A DNA stretch of 64,000 bases from Aliarcobacter butzleri. GTDB taxonomy: Bacteria > Campylobacterota > Campylobacteria > Campylobacterales > Arcobacteraceae. Shown piece after piece: positions 19,415 through 29,190 of the stretch (its first letter is position 1; every line of letters starts with the position of its first letter). A program made the translations under genes and the position numbers. The stretch spans positions 310,001 through 374,000 of the forward strand of contig NZ_LT906455.1 in NCBI RefSeq assembly GCF_900187115.1. The letters run 5' to 3'. The notes beneath the pieces were generated by a model. The model was not told the DNA's origin, made no database searches, and saw nothing but the letters and a program-made list of their open reading frames with translations.

Positions 19415-19639
19415 TTAACCTTTTATTATTTTAAAAACAATTTTTTTTGAAATTGGTACAACAACACTAACAATTGGTATTGAAATAATAAAGGCTTTTA
19501 TCCATGCTTCAATCCATTTTATAAAAAAATCATCAATAAGTCCTAAATTTATAAAGCTCACAATAAAGCTCATAATACAACTCATGATGAAACTCATCAC
19601 AATAATAAAAACAAGTTTTTCATATTTCTTTTCTATCAT
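19415..19639 (-). CDS. DUF2798-type small membrane protein
   Basis: This 74-residue protein has two hydrophobic helices, with the repeated pattern FIMSCIMSFIVSFINLGL followed by a WIEAWIKAF stretch and a basic C-terminus. This matches DUF2798 proteins, which are often found beside iron-uptake genes but have no proven role. It lies 8 bases downstream of the FyuA-like receptor and 2 bases before the methyltransferase. Confidence 0.7.
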   Translation of the reverse strand: MIEKKYEKLVFIIVMSFIMSCIMSFIVSFINLGLIDDFFIKWIEAWIKAFIISIPIVSVVVPISKKIVFKIIKG

Positions 19640-19647
19640 TTAAACCT

Positions 19648-21645
19648 CTAAAATCTATATGCTAATTTGATACCAAACTCTTGTTCTGGTCTTAAAATAG
19701 TTGTTGTTCCACTAAAATATGCACCTATTGCATCATAATCTTTATCAAATAAATTATTTACATAAAAATATATATCAAAATCATTTGCTTCATAACCAAT
19801 TTTTGTATCAACTAAACTATAAGCTTTTTGTGAAGTCGTATTGGCTTTGTCAAAATATGTTTTTCCATAACCATTAAAATCGACTCTTGCATATAAACCA
19901 TTGTTTGCTCTATATAAAGTTCCAATATTGAAGTTATATTTTGGGGCAAGAGGGTTATAATTTCCACTATAATCACCAGCCAAATCTTTAAAATCATCAA
20001 AAGTTGTTTCATTTACTCCTGCACTTGCAAATAGACTTATTTCATCACTAATTACACCTTCTATTTCTACTTCAAAACCTTTTGAAGTTGCAGTTGCTGC
20101 ATTTACCATATAAGTAGTACCAAGCATTGGTGTTTCTTCTACTTGCATATCTTTTATGTCCATAAAATAGATATTTGTGTTAAATTTTAAACGATTATCA
20201 AAAAACATTCCTTTATATCCAAGTTCATAAGAGATTAAATTTTCTTCATCATATGCTTGTGCGTTTGATGTAGCAAAAGGATTAAATCCTCCACTTCTAT
20301 AACCTTTTGCTATTGTAAAATAGCTCATTTGATTTTCATTTATATTGTATTGAATTCCGATTTTTGGAGAAACACTGCTATAACTATTTTCTAAGTCAAT
20401 AGTTGTGTTTTTAACTTCCATCTCTTTTTTTTCTTTGTCATATCTAATTCCTGCATTTAAAACCCAAAAATCATTTAAAGGATGAATGATATTTGTAAAA
20501 ATCCCTATACTTCTAGAACTCATATCTTGTGGATTTGCAAATCCTGTTGGATTAAAAGGTGCAAATATTCTTGTATATAAGTCATCATCTTTTTTATCTA
20601 AATAAATTCCTGAGATTAGTTCTGTTTTATTAAATATAGTTTCATATCTAAACTCTTGAGAGATTGTATTTAATTCATTATTTTTATAAATATGTCTTAA
20701 AGTCAAAGGAGTAAAATCGGCATCTACTATCGCTTTATCTTTGTACTCTTTTTTTGTAGTTATTGATTTTATTTTAGAGTTTTCATCAATATTATAATTT
20801 ACATTTAAAGCAAAAGTTGTATCTTTTGGAGTAGAACTTCCTTTTAAATTTGAAGTAACTTCTTTTTTGTTGTTTGTTGAACTCACCCAATTATGGTCAC
20901 CATTATCTTCTTTGTTAATTGAAGATATTAATGATACATCTAAATTATCTGTTGGTGTAGCTCTTAAAATGAGTTTTGCATAATCACTTTTCTTGTCATT
21001 TATATATTCATTTGTAACTGTATTTTTTATAAATCCATCCTTTTCTTTATGTTTATAAGCTACTCCTGCATAAAATTTATCCTTTATTATTGGACCACTT
21101 ACATTTAATCCAATATCTTTTCTTCCTTCATTACCTATTGTTGAGAAGATTTTTCCTCTCGTTTCATTATTTGGTTGTTTTGTTATGATATTTATAACTC
21201 CTGCTTCGCTATTTTTACCATATAAAGTTCCTTGTGGTCCTCTTAAAACTTCTATTCTTTCAATATCACCAATTGCATCATCAAAACCAAAGGCACTAGT
21301 AGTAGGAACTCCATCAACATACAGCCCAACAGGGGTTGAATATGATAAAACATTTCCACTTATTCCTCTAATAGAAGGAACTATTAAGCCTTCTTGTCCA
21401 GTATTGTAAAGCATCAAGTTGGGAGTATATTTTGCAATATCTTCCAAACTATCAATAGATTTATCTTCTATTGACATTTCATCAAAAACAGAGACAGAAA
21501 TAGGTACTTTTTGTACATTTTCTTCTTTTTTTTGAGCTGTAACAGTGATTGCCTCTAAAGTTGTAGTTTCTTCTTTTGCTACTAGGTTATTTGTTAATAA
21601 TATAAAAGCTAAAAAAGATAGGTTAATAGTTTTTGATTTTATCAT
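19648..21645 (-). CDS. TonB-dependent receptor, FyuA (yersiniabactin/pesticin receptor)-like
   Basis: This outer-membrane receptor is 665 residues from the chosen start. The ATG at 21645 has AAAGGAA 9 bases upstream and begins a good signal peptide (MIKSKTINLSFLAFILL...LVAK); an ORF extension to 21717 would precede it with 24 unlikely residues. The TonB box is LEAITVTA. The plug segments VGLYVDGVPTT and ERIEVLRGPQGTLYGK then INIITKQP follow the same order as in FyuA. It heads an operon with DUF2798, methyltransferase and MFS genes, and diverges from an AraC regulator, the same logic as fyuA/ybtA. Confidence 0.85.
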   Translation of the reverse strand: MIKSKTINLSFLAFILLTNNLVAKEETTTLEAITVTAQKKEENVQKVPISVSVFDEMSIEDKSIDSLEDIAKYTPNLMLYNTGQEGLIVPSIRGISGNVLSYSTPVGLYVDGVPTTSAFGFDDAIGDIERIEVLRGPQGTLYGKNSEAGVINIITKQPNNETRGKIFSTIGNEGRKDIGLNVSGPIIKDKFYAGVAYKHKEKDGFIKNTVTNEYINDKKSDYAKLILRATPTDNLDVSLISSINKEDNGDHNWVSSTNNKKEVTSNLKGSSTPKDTTFALNVNYNIDENSKIKSITTKKEYKDKAIVDADFTPLTLRHIYKNNELNTISQEFRYETIFNKTELISGIYLDKKDDDLYTRIFAPFNPTGFANPQDMSSRSIGIFTNIIHPLNDFWVLNAGIRYDKEKKEMEVKNTTIDLENSYSSVSPKIGIQYNINENQMSYFTIAKGYRSGGFNPFATSNAQAYDEENLISYELGYKGMFFDNRLKFNTNIYFMDIKDMQVEETPMLGTTYMVNAATATSKGFEVEIEGVISDEISLFASAGVNETTFDDFKDLAGDYSGNYNPLAPKYNFNIGTLYRANNGLYARVDFNGYGKTYFDKANTTSQKAYSLVDTKIGYEANDFDIYFYVNNLFDKDYDAIGAYFSGTTTILRPEQEFGIKLAYRF

Positions 21646-21701
21646 TATGTTTATTTCCTTTAATATAAAATTTATTTGCTCTAGTATATACTTCAGAAAA
21701 G

Positions 21702-21716
21702 TGATAGTCAATATCA
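21702..21716. promoter_or_regulatory. Fur-like palindrome between FyuA-like receptor and AraC gene
   Basis: TGATA-GTCAA-TATCA has the TGATA-N5-TATC(A) core of the classical Fur box. It lies between the divergent receptor and regulator genes, just upstream of a TATACT -10 candidate (21684-21689, minus strand). The same core occurs at 31388 and 29198. Fur binding is inferred. Confidence 0.5.
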
Positions 21717-21720
21717 AAAA

Positions 21721-21754
21721 TATTCTAAAAGGTTTTATTTCTATTCTAAAAGGT
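21721..21754 (+). promoter_or_regulatory. 13-base direct repeat upstream of AraC regulator
   Basis: TATTCTAAAAGGT occurs exactly twice, at 21721-21733 and 21742-21754. The starts are 21 bases apart, two helical turns. The second copy contains the AAAAGGT that serves as ribosome site for the regulator gene at 21759. AraC proteins usually bind direct repeats with this period, so self-control is plausible. Confidence 0.45.
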
Positions 21755-21758
21755 AAAA

Positions 21759-22688
21759 ATGACTAAATATTATTTAAAGGATTTGATTAGTTCAAATCTA
21801 AATAGCAAAAAAAATATCATAAAAAATAGTTTTCCACTTGAGATAGGAACTGATTATATGGAAAAGATATATATTCAAGATGGATTTTTATTTTCAAAAA
21901 CAAATTACAATATAGAAAAACCTATCTTTTTAGAAGCAAAACAAGAAGAGCGAAAATTTGTAATCACTATATCACTCAAGGGAAACACTACATATATAAA
22001 TAGTGGGGATAAAAAAATCATACCTTTCAAAGAAGGGTTTACTACAATATCACTCTTTGAAAATACACAAGGTTTTAGAGAGTTTAAAGATAAACAGATA
22101 AATCAAATTAGATTAATATTAAGTGAAAGTTTTTTAAGAAGAAATTTTCAAAAAAGCTTAGTTGAAAAATATTTTTTTAATAAACAAAATTTACAGTTGA
22201 TAGATTTTAGATTAACTTCTATTCAATCTCAGTTTTTATTAAATGATATATTAAATTGCAGTCTTGTCGGTGAGTTAGCTAATATATATAAACAAGGTAA
22301 AATTTTTGAGTTATTATCTTTAGAAATTTCAAAGTTACAAAAAAATGAAGATGATATTTTTTTAGATGATTATGATAGAAGTGCAATTTTGAAAGCAAAA
22401 GAGATATTGTTGAATAACTTGCAAAATCCCCCGTCGATTGTTGGCTTAGCTAAAATGGTTCATTTAAGTGAGGTAAAATTGAAAAGAGGTTTTAAACAGA
22501 TTTATAAAACTTCTCCTTATCAACTTTTAGTATCTCATAAAATGAACCTTGCAAAAAATATGCTTGAAAGTGGTGAATATAACATCAATGAAATAGCTTT
22601 GCAAGTTGGTTATAAGTTTGCAAATAATTTCACTAATGCTTTTTATAAAGAGTTTAAAATACGACCTAAAGATATTTTAAAAAAGTAA
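21759..22688 (+). CDS. AraC-family transcriptional regulator (YbtA-like position)
   Basis: This 309-residue protein has an N-terminal cupin-like sensing half and two C-terminal helix-turn-helix units (about residues 208-309). The first is in PSIVGLAKMVHLSEVKLKRG and the second in NINEIALQVGYKFANNFTNAF, with the family end RPKDILKK. It is divergent from the FyuA-like receptor operon. By analogy with YbtA and PchR it probably activates that operon when the siderophore is present. Its 3' end overlaps mntP by 12 bases on the opposite strand. Confidence 0.87.
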   Translation: MTKYYLKDLISSNLNSKKNIIKNSFPLEIGTDYMEKIYIQDGFLFSKTNYNIEKPIFLEAKQEERKFVITISLKGNTTYINSGDKKIIPFKEGFTTISLFENTQGFREFKDKQINQIRLILSESFLRRNFQKSLVEKYFFNKQNLQLIDFRLTSIQSQFLLNDILNCSLVGELANIYKQGKIFELLSLEISKLQKNEDDIFLDDYDRSAILKAKEILLNNLQNPPSIVGLAKMVHLSEVKLKRGFKQIYKTSPYQLLVSHKMNLAKNMLESGEYNINEIALQVGYKFANNFTNAFYKEFKIRPKDILKK

Positions 22689-23216
22689 AATTTTAAGACC
22701 TATTAATATTAAAACAACTCCACCTAAAATTTCAGCTTTGCTTTCATATTTTTCACCGCCACGGCTTCCAACATAAACCCCAATATAGCTAATAATAAAC
22801 GTTGTAAATCCAATAACAAATAGTGATAAATATATATTTAGATTAAATAAATGAAGACTATATCCAGCAGCCATAGCATCAAGACTTGTTGCAATTGCTA
22901 AAGTTAATAAAATTTTATTTGTGATTTGACTTATCTCTTCTTCTACATTTTCATTAAATGCTTCATAAATCATCTTTCCACCAATAGCAAGAAGTAAAAT
23001 AAATGCTACGATTTTATCGTACCCTTGAATATACTCTCTTAATCCAATTCCACCTAAAAAGCCTAAAAATGGCATAAGTGCTTGAAAAATACCAAAAAAC
23101 AATCCAGCTTTTAAAGCTAAAGCTTTTAAATTTTGCTTGTTTTTTATTCCAAGCCCAATAGAAACAGCAAATGCATCCATAGATAGAGCAAATGCCAAAA
23201 TTAAAACTTCTAACAT
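22677..23216 (-). CDS. mntP: Manganese efflux pump MntP
   Basis: MntP (179 aa) is an inner-membrane Mn(II) exporter with six helices in two repeats. Both repeat signatures with the essential aspartates are present, ALSMDAFAVSIGLG near residue 15 and ATSLDAMAAGYSL near residue 113. The start overlaps the preceding MFS gene by 7 bases, and GAGGAATTTT precedes the ATG. It is therefore the last gene of a run that starts with a siderophore receptor and ABC importer, an unusual setting. Confidence 0.9.
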   Translation of the reverse strand: MLEVLILAFALSMDAFAVSIGLGIKNKQNLKALALKAGLFFGIFQALMPFLGFLGGIGLREYIQGYDKIVAFILLLAIGGKMIYEAFNENVEEEISQITNKILLTLAIATSLDAMAAGYSLHLFNLNIYLSLFVIGFTTFIISYIGVYVGSRGGEKYESKAEILGGVVLILIGLKILLF

Positions 23217-24385
23217 AAAATTCCTCTTTTTTTATATGAAAGCGAAATTATAACCAAAATAGCAAAAATTAAACTTGCGAATAAAAAAGGAAACTCTGGA
23301 GAGATTTTATATAAAACTGTACTAAGAAGTGGACCAACTATTATTCCAAAGCCTTGAGCTGATGATACAGTTCCTGCTGCAATTCCTTGTTCATTTGAAT
23401 TTACACTATTTGAAGTAATTGCCATAAATGCAGGCATTATCATACCTAGTCCAATAGTTCCAATACAAAAAGCAAGAGTTAATTCAATTTTAGAAGATAT
23501 AAGGCTTATTAAAAAATATCCTATTGTTGCGAAGATTGAACCTAAAATCAACCAAGATATAGATTTTACATTTTTTAGTTTTGAAACTACAATTTGTGTA
23601 GCTATAAATACAACACCAATTATTGCCAAAATATATCCAGTAGTTTTTGCAGTATCTATTTCATTCATTTGAAATTTATCTAAGATGAAAAAACCTAAAC
23701 ATACTTGTGAAGTAACAATACTAAACATAGTAATAAATGAAGCAATCATTGGAAGTCTTAATCTTTTATCAAAAAAATGTAAAGGTGTATCTTTTGTTTT
23801 TTGTATCTTTTTGTCTTTTTCCAAAAAGAAAAGAACCATAAAAACTGCAAGTAATGGCAAAATTGCAGCTGCATAAAGTGGAATTGCTAGTCCAAAACTT
23901 GCTAATGCTCCACCAAGGACTGGTCCTAAAATCATACCCAAACCATTTGATGCTCCAAGACTTGCCATATAAGAAGTTCTTTTTTGTGCTTCTACTTTAT
24001 CTGCAATTAAGGCATTTGAAACTGGTGGAACAGCTGAATAAAATACTCCTATTAATAATCTTGTAGCTACTAAAACTAAAAGAGAGATAATAACAAGTGG
24101 AGGAGTTATAACTGCATAATTTACAAATATTGCTAAAAGTAAATAAGAGATAAAAAATCCAAAAATTGCAAGTAATAAAATGTTTTTTCTTCCATAAATA
24201 TCACTTTTTTTGCCCCAAAATCTTGATAAAAAAATCCATGCAATTCCAGCAAGTGCAACCATAACTCCAGCATGCCACTCTTGTAAGCCTAAATTTCGCA
24301 CTATTGGACCAACAACTGCTAAAAAAGCCATCATTGATGATACACATAAAATTGTAATAACCATTAAAGGTTTAATTTCTTTCAT
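23210..24385 (-). CDS. MFS transporter, drug:H+ antiporter-1 (TetA-like) type
   Basis: This protein is 391 residues from the ATG at 24385, with about 12 membrane helices. The MFS motif A-like RFWGKKSDIYGRKNI is present in the loop between helices 2 and 3. A motif C-like GLGMILGPVLGG sits in helix 5, typical of export antiporters. The start has AAGGA 6 bases upstream and overlaps the previous stop in an ATGA; a longer reading from 24454 lacks support. Within a siderophore-uptake operon it may export a siderophore or its breakdown product, but that is inference. Confidence 0.78.
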   Translation of the reverse strand: MKEIKPLMVITILCVSSMMAFLAVVGPIVRNLGLQEWHAGVMVALAGIAWIFLSRFWGKKSDIYGRKNILLLAIFGFFISYLLLAIFVNYAVITPPLVIISLLVLVATRLLIGVFYSAVPPVSNALIADKVEAQKRTSYMASLGASNGLGMILGPVLGGALASFGLAIPLYAAAILPLLAVFMVLFFLEKDKKIQKTKDTPLHFFDKRLRLPMIASFITMFSIVTSQVCLGFFILDKFQMNEIDTAKTTGYILAIIGVVFIATQIVVSKLKNVKSISWLILGSIFATIGYFLISLISSKIELTLAFCIGTIGLGMIMPAFMAITSNSVNSNEQGIAAGTVSSAQGFGIIVGPLLSTVLYKISPEFPFLFASLIFAILVIISLSYKKRGILC

Positions 24386-25590
24386 TCTTTTCCTTTTATT
24401 ATATATTCTATTTTTGTTGATAAATACATAGATATTAAGCCAATTACGGCACAAATTAATATGATTTTTTCATAACCTAAAATTCCAGACATTGAAACAG
24501 ACATAGAACTAAAAAATATTCCTGAAAACATATAAATACTATGTTGAATTGCAAACTGAGAAGCTGGAGTTTTTTTTGAAGATAAATCCATCATAATAGT
24601 GTTCATTAAAACTTGTGATGGAGTATAAAACATGAAAACTAATCCTATTACAAACATCACTAAAATATCATTGTTATGATGATTAAATAGCAATAACATC
24701 ATTAAAATTCCTATAACTTGTCCAAAAGCAGCAAAAATTAAAATATTTTTTCTACCAAATTTATTTATAACATAAGAAGCACCAAAAGATGCTAGAAATC
24801 CTATTCCATATCCAACTATATGAACTGCAAAACCAATTTTGTCTAAAGCCCAACCTAAATCTACTAAAAGTGGAGTTGTAAGTCCAAAAGCTGAGCTAAT
24901 AGTAACTGGATATACAAATAGTAAAATAAACCAAAGTTTTTTTTCTTTTGTTTTCCAAAAAGTAAAAAATTGTTTATAGTTGATTTTTTCTATAAAATAA
25001 TCATGTTTCATTGTTGGTTCTGAAAAAAATATTATCTGAAGAAGAGAAATTGCTGTAACTATTGTCATGATAAACATAGTAAAATGCCAACCAATTTTAG
25101 AATATAGTATCAGTCCAACTCCTCCACCTAAAGCCATACCAATCAATCCTCCTGATGTTTTTATAGCATTTATTATTGAACGTTCTTTTTTGAAAGTTAT
25201 TTTAAATGCAAAAGCATCAAGTGCAATATTTTGAGAAGCTGCAAAAAAAGCAAAAAATATTGCTAAAAAAATAATGATATTTAAGTGTTCATTTATATGC
25301 AAAATTGAAATTGCAAATATTGTTATTACCATTAAGGATTGAAAAATTATTATCCAAGCTCTATAATGACCCATTTTTTTGAAATATATTCTATCAATAA
25401 AAGGAGCCCACAAAAATCTAAATACCCAAAAAAGTCCAAGCATATAGATAAATCCAAGATTCTCTAAAGGAACTCCATTTTGTCTTAAAATACCAATAAA
25501 GGCTTCCATAAAAAAGCCTAAACCTAAAAATTGAGTAGTATATAAACTAAACAACAAGGTCATAGCTGACCAAGTTAATTTTTTTTTCAC
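24382..25590 (-). CDS. MFS transporter of RhtX/YbtX type
   Basis: This 402-residue protein has about 12 membrane helices and resembles the RhtX/AmpG-like carrier at 17244. Shared features are FMEAFIGILRQNGVPLENLG and FRFLWAPFIDRIYF near the N-terminus. It is coupled on both sides by 4-base ATGA overlaps, with the ABC gene before and the MFS gene after. The order receptor-ABC-ABC-RhtX-like mirrors the ybtP-ybtQ-ybtX part of yersiniabactin loci, supporting a role in siderophore entry. Confidence 0.74.
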   Translation of the reverse strand: MKKKLTWSAMTLLFSLYTTQFLGLGFFMEAFIGILRQNGVPLENLGFIYMLGLFWVFRFLWAPFIDRIYFKKMGHYRAWIIIFQSLMVITIFAISILHINEHLNIIIFLAIFFAFFAASQNIALDAFAFKITFKKERSIINAIKTSGGLIGMALGGGVGLILYSKIGWHFTMFIMTIVTAISLLQIIFFSEPTMKHDYFIEKINYKQFFTFWKTKEKKLWFILLFVYPVTISSAFGLTTPLLVDLGWALDKIGFAVHIVGYGIGFLASFGASYVINKFGRKNILIFAAFGQVIGILMMLLLFNHHNNDILVMFVIGLVFMFYTPSQVLMNTIMMDLSSKKTPASQFAIQHSIYMFSGIFFSSMSVSMSGILGYEKIILICAVIGLISMYLSTKIEYIIKGKE

Positions 25591-27368
25591 AAAGTTCCTT
25601 TATTGTTTATATTCCACTCTTTTACTCTTTGTTGAGCTTCAAACATAGAGTAATATTTCCCTTTTAATGAAACTAAATTTTCGTGAGTTCCACTCTCTTT
25701 TAGTTTTCCATCTTCAATAACTAAAATATTGTTTGCATGAGAAATAGTTGTTAGTCTATGAGCAATTACAATGACAGTACGATTTTTGATTAACTCATCT
25801 AAAGCAGCTTGAACTGCCACTTCACTTTGAGTATCAAGTGCACTAGTTGGTTCATCTAATATTACAATAGGAGAATCTTTTAGTATTGCCCGTGCAATAC
25901 TTATTCTTTGTCTTTCTCCTCCACTTAAACTACCTCCAATTTCTCCAACTTTTGTATCATAACCTTTTGGTAGTCTTGAAACAAATTCATGTACAAAAGC
26001 AGCTTTTGAAGCAACTAAAACTTCTTCTTTTGTGGCATTTGGTTTTCCCATTTTAATGTTATTTAAAATGGTGTCATCAAATAAATATACATCTTGAAAA
26101 ACAACAGAAATATAGCTCATCAAAGTATGTTGTTTCATTTGTCGTATATTGATATTTCCAATTTTTATATCTCCATTTGAAGGATCTGCATATCTCATAA
26201 TAAGTTTTGTAATAGTTGTTTTTCCACTTCCTGATGGACCAACTATTGCAGTAAGAGAATTTTCTTTGATATTTAAAGATAAATTTTGCAAAACTTTTTG
26301 ATTGTTGCTATCGTAACTAAATGAGACATTATCAAATGTGATATCAAAGTTTTTTGGGTTTTGTATTGGTTTTTGTATTTCAAACTCTTTTATATCAAGT
26401 AATTTTTTGATATTTCTAAATCCAGCTTCCATAATATCTAAAACAGCAGTAACTGCTAAAAAATTTGCCAAAGGTTCACTAAGTCTTGAAAGAATGATTA
26501 AAAGAGCAAGAAGGGTTGCCAGAGTTAATTCACCTTTTAAGATAAATATTGTTCCTATTGTTAAAATAAATAAAAACAAAAACTCTATTAAGGTATTCAT
26601 TATAACCATTGGTATAGAAGAAGCAAATAATCCTTTTTTTTGAACTTCTCTTACAGTTGCTATTGATTTTTGAAGTTGTTTTGCATTAAGTCCAATTTGA
26701 TTAACTGCTCTTAAAACAGGTAGTCCTTGTAAATATTCAACAGTATCAGCTTCAAGTGTTGCGTTTGCTTTTGTAACTTCTGTTTTCTCCCATTTTGTCT
26801 CTTTTCTACTCCATTTGTAAATAGGAATTGATAAAGGAATGGCAATTAATAACGCAATTGCAAGTATTGGGTTTATAAAAAATGTAGCAACTATAATAAC
26901 AAAAGGTACAATTGCTATTTCAAAAAACATTCCTGCAATTATTCCCATATGTAAAACAGAAGCATCAACATCACTTGCTAATATTGAATTTAGTTCGCCC
27001 GTTCTATATGAGTACAATTTTTGTAAAGGCATAGTTTTTATCTTTTCACCTAATCTTACTCTTAAATCATGAGTTGTTTCAACTAAATCTCCTGAATAGT
27101 TAAAATTACTTGCTAGCCATTTAAAAATAAAAGAAAAAAGACTTAAAAGTACAATTACACCAAACCAAAATATAGTTTTATTTAAATCAAAATTATCACT
27201 AAAAATAGTATTTAATAAAGGATAAAAAAATGCAAATGCCAAACCTTGAAAAATAAAAGAGATGATAAAGTATAAATAACTTCTTTTTATTAAAGCTTCT
27301 TTTCCTTTTGCGACTTCAAGAGTGATTTTATAAGAGTTCCAAAATGAAGAAATTTTTTCTTTATACAT
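25587..27368 (-). CDS. ABC transporter, exporter fold, YbtP/YbtQ-like siderophore importer half
   Basis: This 593-residue half-transporter has about six membrane helices (residues 1-310) followed by a nucleotide-binding domain. Walker A is GPSGSGKTT, the signature is LSGGERQRISIARA, Walker B with catalytic Glu is VILDEPTSALD and the switch His is in IAHRLTT. Exporter-fold proteins of the YbtPQ/IrtAB group import ferric siderophores. The start overlaps the preceding ABC gene by 8 bases, so the pair probably forms a heterodimer. Confidence 0.85.
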   Translation of the reverse strand: MYKEKISSFWNSYKITLEVAKGKEALIKRSYLYFIISFIFQGLAFAFFYPLLNTIFSDNFDLNKTIFWFGVIVLLSLFSFIFKWLASNFNYSGDLVETTHDLRVRLGEKIKTMPLQKLYSYRTGELNSILASDVDASVLHMGIIAGMFFEIAIVPFVIIVATFFINPILAIALLIAIPLSIPIYKWSRKETKWEKTEVTKANATLEADTVEYLQGLPVLRAVNQIGLNAKQLQKSIATVREVQKKGLFASSIPMVIMNTLIEFLFLFILTIGTIFILKGELTLATLLALLIILSRLSEPLANFLAVTAVLDIMEAGFRNIKKLLDIKEFEIQKPIQNPKNFDITFDNVSFSYDSNNQKVLQNLSLNIKENSLTAIVGPSGSGKTTITKLIMRYADPSNGDIKIGNINIRQMKQHTLMSYISVVFQDVYLFDDTILNNIKMGKPNATKEEVLVASKAAFVHEFVSRLPKGYDTKVGEIGGSLSGGERQRISIARAILKDSPIVILDEPTSALDTQSEVAVQAALDELIKNRTVIVIAHRLTTISHANNILVIEDGKLKESGTHENLVSLKGKYYSMFEAQQRVKEWNINNKGTL

Positions 27369-29154
27369 TGTTTTTTCCTTTTTTATCTTCTATTTTTTCT
27401 AGGTTCCAAGAACTAGCTTTTTCATAGTTGCTCCAAAGTTTTGAATAGATACCTTGTTTCTCTAAAAGTTCATCATGTTTTCCAATTTCTGATATTTTTC
27501 CTTCATCAAATACAATAATTTGATCAGAATCTTTTATAGTAGAAAGACGATGAGCTATCATAATAACTGTTTTATTTATAGTTAAATTTGCTAATGCTTT
27601 TACTATCTCTTCTTCATTTTCAGGGTCTGCAAAAGCTGTTGCTTCATCTAAAACAATAATTGGAGTATTTCTTAAAATTGCTCTTGCTATTGTGATTCTT
27701 TGTTTTTGTCCACCTGAAAGATTTGTTCCTCTATCTCCTGCAAGTGTTTCATAACCATCTGGTAGACTCTGTATAAAATCATGAATTTGTGCAGCTTTAC
27801 AAGCATTTACTATATCTTCTTTAGTTGCTTTTTCATTTGCCATTTTGATGTTATTATAAATTGTATCTTGAAATAAAAAAGTATCTTGAAATACGAAAGA
27901 GACTGTGTTCATCAAAGTTTCACTACTTAGTTCTTTTATATTAACATCACCAATTTTTATTTCACCACTAGTTACATCCCAAAATCTAGGAATTAGTTTT
28001 GCAACTGTACTTTTGCCCGCGCCACTTGGACCAACGAGCGCAGTAACACTTCCTTCTTTTGCCTTGAAACTTATATTTTTTAAAGCATATTTTTCAACGC
28101 TGTCATATTTAAAAGATACATTTTCAAATTCAATGTCATAGGTTTTTATAGTTTTTGTCTCTTTTGGAATTTCAAGAGATTTTATTTCTAAAACTTCTTG
28201 AATTCTAAGTGCTGATGCTTGAGATTTTTTTATATGGTTATTTATCCACATAAGTGGCATCATTGCATCTGCCATACCTGTACTTAAAAATAGGGCGCTT
28301 ATAAATGCAAATAATTCAAGAGTTCCAAAATTTAAAAGATAAATACCAGTAATAAGAACGGCAATTAGTGTAGGAAGTGGACTTAAAATAATCATTCCAA
28401 GTTTTGCACTAAAAGCACTTATATTCATCCAATGTTGAAGGTTTGTTTTATATTCCAATAAAGCATCGTTATATCTTTTAAATGAAGTTGTTCCATCATC
28501 AAAAGTTCGTACAACTGGCATAGCTTGAGCAAACTCAATAACAGCTTTATTTATATTTGATTGACTTTTTTCATATTTTATTCGTAAAGTTTTTGAATCT
28601 CTCATGGAAAATGCCATAGTAATCCAACCTAAAATAAATACACTAAGAGTTGCAAGAGCAAATCTATAATCAATAATCAAAAGTATGATTAAAGTACTTA
28701 TTGGGGCAACTATACTTTTTGCAATCATTGGTGTACTATCAGCAACAAAAGTATGTAAAGTTTTTACATCATCTTGCATAACTTTTTTTAAAGTTCCTGA
28801 ACCATTTGAGATAATATATCCTAAAGGAACGGTTGCTAAATGTTGTGATAAGTTTGTTCTTAATATTTGTTCTAAGTGAAAAGCTCCTAAATGTGAAACT
28901 ATAAATCCTGCTAATCTTGATACAAAAGCGATAATTGTTAGAATTGCTAATAAAAGTATAGTTTTGATTAAATCCAATTCAATACAAAAAATAATCAAAG
29001 GAGTGTTAATTAAAATATTTGATAAGGTAAGAGAAAGAAGTAATAAACTTGAAATCAAACTTATCGCACCAATACTAGCTAATAACATAGCTAATCTAAT
29101 TTTGAATTTAACTGGGGACATAATAGCCCAAAGTCCTACTTTTTGTTTTTTCAT
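27361..29154 (-). CDS. ABC transporter, exporter fold, YbtP/YbtQ-like siderophore importer half
   Basis: This 597-residue half-transporter has six N-terminal membrane helices and an ATPase domain. Walker A is GPSGAGKST, the signature is LSGGQKQRITIARA, and the Walker B region is IIVLDEATAFADPENE. The ATAFADPENE variant, instead of the usual ATSALD, is typical of the YbtQ/IrtA siderophore-import group. AGGAAA precedes the ATG. It is the first gene after the receptor at 29257 and is separated from it by a long palindrome. It is the likely partner of the ABC protein encoded next. Confidence 0.86.
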   Translation of the reverse strand: MKKQKVGLWAIMSPVKFKIRLAMLLASIGAISLISSLLLLSLTLSNILINTPLIIFCIELDLIKTILLLAILTIIAFVSRLAGFIVSHLGAFHLEQILRTNLSQHLATVPLGYIISNGSGTLKKVMQDDVKTLHTFVADSTPMIAKSIVAPISTLIILLIIDYRFALATLSVFILGWITMAFSMRDSKTLRIKYEKSQSNINKAVIEFAQAMPVVRTFDDGTTSFKRYNDALLEYKTNLQHWMNISAFSAKLGMIILSPLPTLIAVLITGIYLLNFGTLELFAFISALFLSTGMADAMMPLMWINNHIKKSQASALRIQEVLEIKSLEIPKETKTIKTYDIEFENVSFKYDSVEKYALKNISFKAKEGSVTALVGPSGAGKSTVAKLIPRFWDVTSGEIKIGDVNIKELSSETLMNTVSFVFQDTFLFQDTIYNNIKMANEKATKEDIVNACKAAQIHDFIQSLPDGYETLAGDRGTNLSGGQKQRITIARAILRNTPIIVLDEATAFADPENEEEIVKALANLTINKTVIMIAHRLSTIKDSDQIIVFDEGKISEIGKHDELLEKQGIYSKLWSNYEKASSWNLEKIEDKKGKNNV

Positions 29155-29190
29155 AAATATTTCCTAAAAATTTTTAAGATAAAAAGTTTA

